From assembly GCA_028678885.1 (NCBI GenBank), contig JAJRCP010000130.1:1-5949 (forward strand): a DNA stretch of 5,949 nucleotides, written 5' to 3'. The translations under genes were made by a program, and so were the position numbers. The notes under the pieces were generated by a model, which worked only from the letters and a program-made list of their open reading frames with translations, had not been told where the DNA came from and searched no databases. This document shows, piece after piece, positions 1 to 5,791 of this stretch. The stretch comes from Methanomicrobiales archaeon (GTDB lineage: Archaea > Halobacteriota > Methanomicrobia > Methanomicrobiales > JACTUA01). The stretch's first letter is position 1; each line of letters starts with the position of its first letter.

Positions 1-216
1 ATGTTCCGGTACTCCGTCATCTAAAAGAGTTACCCGGACAATGATATGTTCCCCGAATTCCTTTTTCAACGCGATGCTGAGAGCCAGACAGGCCTTCTGA
101 AGATCCCCGTCAGGGTGGCATTCCTCTAATCCACAGGTCCGGTGTTCATCGCAGGGAAAGGGACCGCATCCGCCTTTTTCATATCCGGCGATTTCGATCT
201 CTATAGGCGTATCCAT
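1..216 (-). CDS. Cysteine-rich protein of unknown function, N-terminal part (3' end outside window)
   Basis: An open frame of 72 codons reads leftward from an ATG at 216-214 to the window edge without a stop. I do not recognise the family. Five cysteines are seen: C17, C22, C28, C33 and C43, the first four spaced C-x4-C-x5-C-x4-C in a stretch beginning CGPFPCDE. After this comes a helix-like segment (about residues 38-54, LQKACLALSIALKKEF) and a strand-like segment (about 57-66, HIIVRVTLLD). There is no signal peptide or membrane segment, so it is probably cytosolic. The clustered cysteines could bind a metal or Fe-S centre or take part in thiol redox chemistry, and the helix-strand pattern would suit a thioredoxin-like fold; both are inference. 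An in-frame GTG at 240-238 would add eight residues (VNLIPWYS). Neither start has a clear Shine-Dalgarno site. The gene is divergent from the TPR gene. That it is coding is supported by the open frame and plausible composition. Confidence 0.72.
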   Translation of the reverse strand, partial: MDTPIEIEIAGYEKGGCGPFPCDEHRTCGLEECHPDGDLQKACLALSIALKKEFGEHIIVRVTLLDDGVPEH

Positions 217-311
217 ACTATACCATGGGATTAGATTCACATATCGCTGACGATTGTACCAGCGCAGCATAGAGAATTTTCTGTCTTAGTCCTGTAACGC
301 CGATTATTTTG

Positions 312-326
312 AGGCTCAATGAGCCT
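312..326. promoter_or_regulatory. Perfect inverted repeat in the divergent intergenic region (possible operator)
   Basis: AGGCTC (312-317) and GAGCCT (321-326) are perfect reverse complements separated by AAT. The repeat sits in an AT-rich region between divergent genes. If 334-342 is the TATA box of the minus-strand gene, this repeat lies about where its transcription would start, a usual place for an archaeal repressor site. A terminator is less likely because no gene ends here. The function is inferred. Confidence 0.35.
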
Positions 327-333
327 TTATTTC

Positions 334-342
334 CAAATATAA
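334..342 (-). promoter_or_regulatory. Candidate TATA box for the minus-strand cysteine-rich gene
   Basis: Read on the minus strand this is TTATATTTG, preceded by an A/T-rich stretch (AATTTTGG). It resembles an archaeal TATA element and would predict a start near 310 and an untranslated leader of roughly 95 bases. The same 7-mer ATATTTG occurs on the plus strand at 359-365, facing the other way. Assigned by eye only. Confidence 0.3.
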
Positions 343-358
343 CCAAAATTGTTCGAGA

Positions 359-373
359 ATATTTGATTTAAAA
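359..373 (+). promoter_or_regulatory. Candidate TATA region for the TPR gene
   Basis: ATATTTG (359-365) followed by ATTTAAAA is the most TATA-like stretch on the plus strand that leaves room for a leader carrying the weak ribosome binding site at 444-450. It would predict a start near 390. A second candidate lies at 416-427; its predicted start (about 445-450) would nearly remove the leader. The choice between them is uncertain. Confidence 0.3.
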
Positions 374-414
374 CCCAAAAACACTGTATTCCATACCTTT
401 ATTATCCTTTAACG

Positions 415-428
415 GTATAATTTTATAC
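415..428 (+). promoter_or_regulatory. Palindromic TATA-like element upstream of the TPR gene
   Basis: GTATAA (415-420) and TTATAC (423-428) are perfect inverted copies around TT. The element ends 32 bases before the ATG at 461, so it could be a proximal TATA box giving a very short leader, or a protein-binding site. It contains the sequence expected of a TATA box in either direction. Confidence 0.3.
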
Positions 429-443
429 TTGGAAGAACCTGAT

Positions 444-450
444 GGGAAGG
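444..450 (+). promoter_or_regulatory. Weak Shine-Dalgarno sequence of the TPR gene
   Basis: GGGAAGG lies 10 bases before the ATG at 461, a partial match to the archaeal consensus. An in-frame TGA at 440-442 blocks any start further upstream, so 461 is the earliest possible ATG; the next in-frame ATG (codon 16) falls inside the first TPR helix. Confidence 0.45.
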
Positions 451-460
451 TTACGCGAAG

Positions 461-1459
461 ATGGCTATCTTTGATTTTTTTAAAAATAAAGAATTTTCGA
501 AATTTATGAAGGAAGGTGACACTTTCGCAGAATACGGGAAATATGAAGAGGCGATACAGAGTTATAACAAGGCAATTCAAGTCGATCACGAGAGCATCGA
601 GCCCTGGTTCAAACTTGGTCTTCTGCATAAGGAGAAAGAGAAATGCGAAGAGGCAATCACTGCTTTTGATAAAGTCCTCGAACTCGATCCAAAACATGTC
701 CAGGCAATATTTCAGAAAGGGATGGTTCTAGGTGCCTGCGGGAGAATTGAAGAAGCGATCCAGTGCTTAGATAGGGTGCTTGAACTCGATCCCAAGTACG
801 CGATGACTGTATGGTACCAGAAGGGGGTGCATCTGGGAAAACTAGGAAAGATGAATGAGGCGATCCAGACCTATGACATGATCTTGGAGAAAGATCCAAA
901 ATTCGCTCTTGCCTGGTACAGCAAAGGTCTCCTCCATGAATATATGGGAAATTACGGTGAAGCAATCACCTGTTTTGACAAGGCTCTGGAGATCTATCCT
1001 AAAAGTGCTGACCTGTGGCACCACAAGGGTCTCAACCTAGGAAAACAGAAGAGATACCGAGATGCTCTCACCTCTTTTAACATGGCCCTGAAGATCGACC
1101 GCCGTCATACCAATGCTGCTATTCAGAAAGGGATGGCATTTGAGGAACTAGGTGAGTACGAGAATGCTCTTGCTGCGTATGACAGTGTTTTGAAGATCGA
1201 TCAGGAAAACGCAAAAGCGTGGTATCACCGAGGGATTGTCCTTCAACACTTGCAAAAACCAGAGGAGGCGCTCTCCAGCTTTGACCACTCCATCGAATTG
1301 GCTCCCAAGAATCCCACCCTTCTTATCACTAAAGGAATACTGCTTGCTTCCCTGAATCGCCGTTCAGAGGCATTGAAATATCTCGACCAAGCATTGGATA
1401 TTGAATTCATCTCCGAAGTGAAAAAATTCAGGGATGCGGTCGCTGCAGAAAAGTCATAA
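461..1459 (+). CDS. TPR-repeat protein, nine tandem tetratricopeptide repeats
   Basis: The 332-residue product is almost wholly TPR. Units run at about 13-46, 47-80, 81-115, 116-149, 150-183, 184-217, 218-251, 252-285 and 286-319. Most show the usual pattern: W/L near the start, G at position 7, the EEAI-type turn between helices, F/Y-D then A/V-L in helix B, and a closing DP or related pair (for example LELDPK at 74 and 107). Unit 3 has 35 residues instead of 34, with one extra residue in KYAMTVW. The short N-terminal lead (MAIFDFFKNKEF) is neither a signal peptide nor a membrane segment, and no catalytic domain is attached, so it should be a cytosolic superhelical scaffold that binds another protein. 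The partner cannot be told from the sequence. The gene is followed by a probable terminator, so a functional link with carAB is not implied. TPR assignment is near certain; the cellular role is unknown. Confidence 0.95.
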   Translation: MAIFDFFKNKEFSKFMKEGDTFAEYGKYEEAIQSYNKAIQVDHESIEPWFKLGLLHKEKEKCEEAITAFDKVLELDPKHVQAIFQKGMVLGACGRIEEAIQCLDRVLELDPKYAMTVWYQKGVHLGKLGKMNEAIQTYDMILEKDPKFALAWYSKGLLHEYMGNYGEAITCFDKALEIYPKSADLWHHKGLNLGKQKRYRDALTSFNMALKIDRRHTNAAIQKGMAFEELGEYENALAAYDSVLKIDQENAKAWYHRGIVLQHLQKPEEALSSFDHSIELAPKNPTLLITKGILLASLNRRSEALKYLDQALDIEFISEVKKFRDAVAAEKS

Positions 1460-1465
1460 GAATCC

Positions 1466-1516
1466 GCATCTTTTCGATGCTTTACTAGGAAGCATCGTTC
1501 TCCTCTGAATTTTTCT
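1466..1516 (+). terminator. Hairpin plus T-rich tract, probable terminator of the TPR gene
   Basis: CGATGCTT (1475-1482) and AAGCATCG (1490-1497) form a perfect 8-bp stem with a 7-base loop, starting 16 bases after the TPR stop. It is followed by a pyrimidine-rich run and GAATTTTTCT ending near 1516, the kind of oligo-T signal at which archaeal RNA polymerase stops. An upstream GCATC (1466-1470) can pair instead with GATGC (1476-1480), giving a competing smaller hairpin. Confidence 0.55.
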
Positions 1517-1528
1517 GAAAACACTACG

Positions 1529-1540
1529 TTAATAATCTTA
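1529..1540 (+). promoter_or_regulatory. Candidate TATA box of the carA-carB-argG operon
   Basis: TTAATAATCTTA is the best TATA-like stretch between the hairpin and carA. Its centre lies about 31 bases before the carA ATG, so transcription would begin only a few bases before the start codon. This fits the lack of any Shine-Dalgarno match there and suggests a leaderless or nearly leaderless carA message. Inferred by eye. Confidence 0.4.
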
Positions 1541-1564
1541 CTCACGCACTTAGTATGGACATTG

Positions 1565-2623
1565 ATGAAGGCCGTCCTGGGATTTGAAGACAACGATTTT
1601 GTCGTGGGAGAGGGTTTTGGCGTGGAGGGGATCTGTTCGGGAGAACTGGTATTCACGACGCAGATGACCGGATACATGGAGGCACTCTCAGATCCAAGCT
1701 ACCACGGTCAGATCCTCCTTTTCACCTATCCCTTGATAGGGAATTATGGGGTGGATTTCCATAATTTCCAGAGTGAGAAAGTCTGGGCCCGCGGGTGTGT
1801 GGTTCGGGAATTGTGCCGGGCTCCTGTTGCCATTCCCCGTTTCCAGGATTACTTCAGAGATGAGGGACTTTATGGGATCGCAGGCGTAGACACCCGCAAG
1901 ATAACCATTAAAATCCGTGAAAAAGGAACGATCCGGGCTGCCCTGATTGTAGGTAATGATGATGAAGAACAGGCCATTTCTGCTGCGGAGAAGGTTCCGC
2001 CCATCTCCGCAGAGACCTACCTGATCCCAGAAGTCTCCTGTAAATCTCCGTACCACATCCCCGGCAAAGGAGGGAGGATTGCCGTTATCGATCTCGGTAT
2101 TAAGAAGAATATGCTTGTCAGTCTTCGGAACCGTGATGCAGATATCTATGTCTATCCGTACAATGCCACTTATTCGGAGATCCAAGTGTGCGAACCCCAA
2201 GCGCTCCTGATTAGCAACGGGCCTGGAGACCCAGAGACAGCAAAGGTTGCGATTAGAACAGTTCAGCAGTTCATCGGAGAGATCCCTATCTTTGGCATCT
2301 GCATGGGCAACCAGATCACCGCCCTTGCCCTTGGTGGACGGACGTATAAGATGAAGTTCGGGCATCGGGGCACGAACCAGCCTGTACGCTTCATCGAAGG
2401 ATCGATCTTCATCACAACCCAGAATCACAGTTTCGCTGTCGATGGAGACACCCTGCCTGAGGGTTGTACGATATCTTATACCAATGCAAATGACGGCACG
2501 GTGGAGGGATTCATGAGCACCGACCTGGATATCACATGTGTCCAGTTCCATCCGGAGGCACATGGGGGTCCACGGGATACAGAAAACCATTATTTCGACA
2601 TGATCTTCCGGAGGTTGCTCTGA
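1565..2623 (+). CDS. carA: Carbamoyl-phosphate synthase small subunit (glutamine amidotransferase)
   Basis: CarA hydrolyses glutamine and channels the ammonia to CarB for cytosolic carbamoyl phosphate synthesis, feeding arginine and pyrimidine pathways. The 352-residue product has the small-subunit N-terminal domain (about 1-150, with MTGYMEALSDPSYHGQ and TYPLIGNYG) and a class I glutamine amidotransferase domain (about 170-350). The catalytic triad is visible: nucleophile Cys246 in GICMGNQ, His329 and Glu331 in FHPEA. Also present are NGPGDP (from residue 218) and the FGHRGTNQPV and NHSFAVD segments typical of CarA. I chose ATG 1565; a TTG immediately before it (1562) is in frame but would add only one residue. 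There is no ribosome binding site upstream. The TGA stop overlaps the carB ATG by one base, so the subunits are probably translationally coupled. Length and motifs are normal and no frameshift is seen. Confidence 0.97.
   Translation: MKAVLGFEDNDFVVGEGFGVEGICSGELVFTTQMTGYMEALSDPSYHGQILLFTYPLIGNYGVDFHNFQSEKVWARGCVVRELCRAPVAIPRFQDYFRDEGLYGIAGVDTRKITIKIREKGTIRAALIVGNDDEEQAISAAEKVPPISAETYLIPEVSCKSPYHIPGKGGRIAVIDLGIKKNMLVSLRNRDADIYVYPYNATYSEIQVCEPQALLISNGPGDPETAKVAIRTVQQFIGEIPIFGICMGNQITALALGGRTYKMKFGHRGTNQPVRFIEGSIFITTQNHSFAVDGDTLPEGCTISYTNANDGTVEGFMSTDLDITCVQFHPEAHGGPRDTENHYFDMIFRRLL
2610..2614 (+). promoter_or_regulatory. Shine-Dalgarno sequence of carB, inside the end of carA
   Basis: GGAGG lies eight bases before the ATG at 2623. 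This decides the carB start: the frame is open back to 2536, but that extension lies within the conserved end of carA and has no ribosome binding site of this quality. Confidence 0.8.
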
Positions 2624-5600
2624 TGCCCCGGAAAGAGTACCTAAAAAAGGTGCTGCTCATCGGTTCAGGGCCTATTGTAATTGGCCAGGCAGCAGAGTTC
2701 GATTTTTCTGGATCCCAGGCCTGCCGTGCGCTCCGCGAAGAAGGTGTCCAGGTTATCCTGGTGAACTCGAATCCCGCTACCATTCAGACAGATCCCGAGA
2801 TGGCGGATATAATTTATATCGAACCTCTGAAAGCTGACCTCATCGCAAAGATCATTGAGAAAGAGCGACCGGATGGCATCCTCTCTGGCATGGGAGGCCA
2901 GACAGGTCTAAATATGACTGCCGAACTCGCAGAGATGGGGGCCCTAAAGAATGTGGAGATTCTCGGCACTCCTCTAGAAGCGATCTACCGGGGAGAGGAT
3001 CGGGAGAAATTTAAAAACCTGATGGAATCTATCGGTGAACCGGTACCAAAAAGTATGATCCTTCACCACCTGGGAGAGATTGAAGAGGCGATCGCCCAGG
3101 TGGGTTTACCAGCAATCGTAAGGCCGGCCTATACTCTTGGAGGAACCGGAGGGGGGATTGCCTATACCCGCGAAGATCTCAAACATATAGTGGACCTCGG
3201 GCTCGCTCGTTCACGGATCCATCAGGTACTTGTCGAAGAGAGTGTGCTGGGCTGGCAGGAGATTGAGTTTGAGGTGATGCGTGATGCTGTGGATACCTGT
3301 ATTATCGTCTGTGGGATGGAGAACGTGGATCCCATGGGCATCCATACCGGAGAAAGTGTGGTGGTCGCACCTATACTCACCTTGCGGGATGATGAGTTCC
3401 AGACCTTGCGCAGTGCGGCGATTCGCATCATTCGTGCACTGGGTGTTCAGGGTGGTTGTAATATCCAGTTTGCGTACCAAAATGGAGAGTACCGTGTAAT
3501 TGAGGTAAACCCTCGTGTTTCCCGTTCCTCCGCTCTTGCTTCCAAGGCCACAGGGTATCCAATCGCTCGGGTAGCCGCGAAGATCGCGATCGGTCTGAGA
3601 CTTGACGAGATTATGAACACCGTCACCGGGAAGACACCCGCCTCGTTCGAACCGGCAGTGGATTATGTGGTGGTAAAAGTACCCCGCTGGCCCTTTGACA
3701 AATTTAAGCATGCAGACCGCACCCTGACCACCTCCATGAAAAGCACTGGCGAGGTGATGGCAATCGGCCGTAACCTAGAGGAAGCCTTTAAGAAGGCCCT
3801 TCGATCGCTTGATGCGGATCTTCGCCAGCACAACAATCCAAGCGAAATACGGATGATCCTGTCCCGCCCTACTGATGAACGATTTGGATGCTTATTCGAT
3901 GCCTTCCGGGAAGGGTTCTCGGTTGAAGAGGTAGCACAGCTCACTTCAATCCTACCCTTCTTTCTAGAGAAGATCCAGAATGTCGTGCAGATGGAGAAAA
4001 TCCTTTCCGGGAATTCATCCAAAAAGGACATCTGGCAGGCAAAACGGTGGGGATTCTCCATTGAGGAGATCGCAGAATTGACCGGCCGGCGCAAAGAGGA
4101 TCTGGATACTATTGTTGGCCTCCCGACATACAAAATGGTGGACACCTGTGCGGCGGAATTCTCTGCTCAGACACCGTATTTTTACTCCACTTGGGAGGAT
4201 GAGAGCGAGCTCAAAAAGAGCAAAACGCAAAAAGTCCTCATCCTCGGATCGGGGCCTATCCGCATTGGCCAAGGTATCGAGTTCGATTATTGCACCGTTC
4301 ACGCCGTAAAAGCACTTCGTGAGGAGGGGATTGAAGTGCACATCGTTAACAACAATCCCGAAACAGTCTCCACCGATTTTGATACTTCAGACCGCCTTTT
4401 TTTTGAACCAATGCATCTCGAAGATGTGATGAATATCCTTAGGAGCGATCGTTATGAGGGCGTGATGGTACAGTTTGGTGGACAGAATTCGATCAACTTG
4501 GCCATTCCCATTTATCAGGAGATTCACCGTTTGAACTTGGATACAAAGATCTTGGGCACCTCACCCGATGCAATGGATATCGCAGAGGATAGGGATCGGT
4601 TCAGCATATTCCTGAAGGATCGTAATATTCCCAATCCGGAGAACAGCTCAGCCTACTCGGAAGAAGAGGCAATCGGGATTGCTCGGAAGATCGGTTATCC
4701 GGTACTTGTCCGACCATCCTATGTCTTGGGCGGACGTGCGATGGAGATCGTGCATGACGAAATGGAACTCAAGACATATATCACGGAAGCCGTACGGGTC
4801 AGCCGAAAACACCCAGTACTGATCGATCGATTTCTCCAGAATGCTATCGAAATCGATGTGGATGCGGTGTGCGATGGAGAACGGGTACTAATTGGTGGCA
4901 TTATGGAGCATATCGAAGAAGCTGGTGTCCACAGCGGGGACTCAGCCTGCGTCATCCCTCCGCAGTCACTTACATCATCCGTTATCCGACGTCTGGAAGA
5001 GTATACGGAAAGAATATCCCTAGGATTGGGAGTAGTAGGACTGATAAATATTCAGTATGCTATCAAAGATGACATTGTCTACGTTCTCGAGGCAAATCCG
5101 AGAGCGAGTAGGACCGTTCCCTTCGTGAGCAAGGCAACCGGAATTCCTCTCGCGAAACTAGCCGCGAAGGTCATGATGGGCCGCAAACTGAAAGAACTGG
5201 GTTTCCAGAAGCGGGAGATCCACCATGTAGCGGTGAAAGAGGTCGTCCTCCCCTTTAATAAACTCGTAGGAGTGGATACTGTGCTGGGCCCGGAGATGAA
5301 GAGCACAGGGGAGGTGATGGGGATCGATTATGATTTCGGGAGGGCGTTTTACAAAGCTTCCATCAGTGCCGAGAATGAAATTCCCACTGAAGGCAATATC
5401 TTTCTTTCCATCAGCGATGACCAGAAAGAAGAATTTGCCCCCATTGCGCGGGCATTTCGTCAGCTGGGATTGAACCTCTATTCCACTACGGGAACCATTG
5501 ATTTCCTGAAAATAAATGGCATTGAGGGTTGCATGCTCCGAAAAGTACAGGAAGGATCCCCGAACGTGATCGACATGATACGGAAAGGAGAGATTCGACT

Positions 5601-5790
5601 GATTATTAATACCCCCGTTGACAAGCAGTCCCGACAAGATCACTACCAGATTATGCGGGAAGCTGTCGATCACAGTATCCCGTATATCACTACCGTTCAG
5701 GCAGCACGGGCCGCGGCACAGGCGATCGAAGTGATCAAAAAAGAGAAGATTACACTCGAACCTCTCCATCATTATATCGGAGGTACCTGA
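2623..5790 (+). CDS. carB: Carbamoyl-phosphate synthase large subunit, single intact chain
   Basis: CarB makes carbamoyl phosphate from bicarbonate, ammonia delivered by CarA and two ATP. The 1055-residue chain (E. coli CarB is 1073) has four parts: carboxyphosphate domain (about 1-400), oligomerisation domain (400-535), carbamate-phosphorylating domain (536-920) and MGS-like allosteric domain (920-1055). The two synthetase halves are homologous: compare LLIGSGPIVIGQAAEFD (from 11) with LILGSGPIRIGQGIEFD (from 539). ATP-grasp residues are in place: R127, R167 (IVRPAYTLGGTGGG), E294, N296 and R298 in the first half; R697 (LVRPSYVLGGRAME), E823, N825 and R827 in the second. By hand alignment to E. 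coli from memory, ornithine-site residues correspond to E765, D773, E873 and T1023. Nucleotide-site residues correspond to K935, T955, T958, K974 and N996, while E. coli T1017 is replaced by P998. The chain is not split, unlike carB in some methanogens such as Methanocaldococcus jannaschii. It follows carA with a one-base overlap and precedes argG. Confidence 0.98.
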   Translation: MPRKEYLKKVLLIGSGPIVIGQAAEFDFSGSQACRALREEGVQVILVNSNPATIQTDPEMADIIYIEPLKADLIAKIIEKERPDGILSGMGGQTGLNMTAELAEMGALKNVEILGTPLEAIYRGEDREKFKNLMESIGEPVPKSMILHHLGEIEEAIAQVGLPAIVRPAYTLGGTGGGIAYTREDLKHIVDLGLARSRIHQVLVEESVLGWQEIEFEVMRDAVDTCIIVCGMENVDPMGIHTGESVVVAPILTLRDDEFQTLRSAAIRIIRALGVQGGCNIQFAYQNGEYRVIEVNPRVSRSSALASKATGYPIARVAAKIAIGLRLDEIMNTVTGKTPASFEPAVDYVVVKVPRWPFDKFKHADRTLTTSMKSTGEVMAIGRNLEEAFKKALRSLDADLRQHNNPSEIRMILSRPTDERFGCLFDAFREGFSVEEVAQLTSILPFFLEKIQNVVQMEKILSGNSSKKDIWQAKRWGFSIEEIAELTGRRKEDLDTIVGLPTYKMVDTCAAEFSAQTPYFYSTWEDESELKKSKTQKVLILGSGPIRIGQGIEFDYCTVHAVKALREEGIEVHIVNNNPETVSTDFDTSDRLFFEPMHLEDVMNILRSDRYEGVMVQFGGQNSINLAIPIYQEIHRLNLDTKILGTSPDAMDIAEDRDRFSIFLKDRNIPNPENSSAYSEEEAIGIARKIGYPVLVRPSYVLGGRAMEIVHDEMELKTYITEAVRVSRKHPVLIDRFLQNAIEIDVDAVCDGERVLIGGIMEHIEEAGVHSGDSACVIPPQSLTSSVIRRLEEYTERISLGLGVVGLINIQYAIKDDIVYVLEANPRASRTVPFVSKATGIPLAKLAAKVMMGRKLKELGFQKREIHHVAVKEVVLPFNKLVGVDTVLGPEMKSTGEVMGIDYDFGRAFYKASISAENEIPTEGNIFLSISDDQKEEFAPIARAFRQLGLNLYSTTGTIDFLKINGIEGCMLRKVQEGSPNVIDMIRKGEIRLIINTPVDKQSRQDHYQIMREAVDHSIPYITTVQAARAAAQAIEVIKKEKITLEPLHHYIGGT
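5779..5784 (+). promoter_or_regulatory. Shine-Dalgarno sequence of argG, inside the end of carB
   Basis: GGAGGT sits seven bases before the ATG at 5792 and overlaps the last codons of carB (Gly-Gly-Thr). It is a near-ideal archaeal site and supports argG as a downstream cistron of the same message. Confidence 0.8.
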
Positions 5791-5791
5791 C

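Noticed and set aside
272..281. AGAA-TT-TTCT short inverted repeat in the intergenic region
   Set aside because: Only four base pairs of AT-rich complementarity, expected by chance.
368..697. Minus-strand open frame (109 codons) across the TPR gene start
   Set aside because: It covers the promoter region and antisense TPR coding sequence and has an odd Phe/Leu-rich product explained by the AT-rich opposite strand.
1688..2590. Long open frame (300 codons) on the minus strand opposite carA
   Set aside because: It lies wholly antisense to a confidently identified carA, its product shows no recognisable family, and it looks like a codon-bias shadow.
2536..2622. In-frame 29-codon upstream extension of carB
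   Set aside because: It overlaps the conserved catalytic HPE end of carA in another frame, whereas ATG 2623 has an ideal GGAGG and gives the normal CarB N-terminus (MPRKEYLKKVLLIGSGP).
3211..3711. Open frame (166 codons) on the minus strand inside carB
   Set aside because: Antisense to the first ATP-grasp domain of CarB; its composition looks like a shadow and not a real protein.
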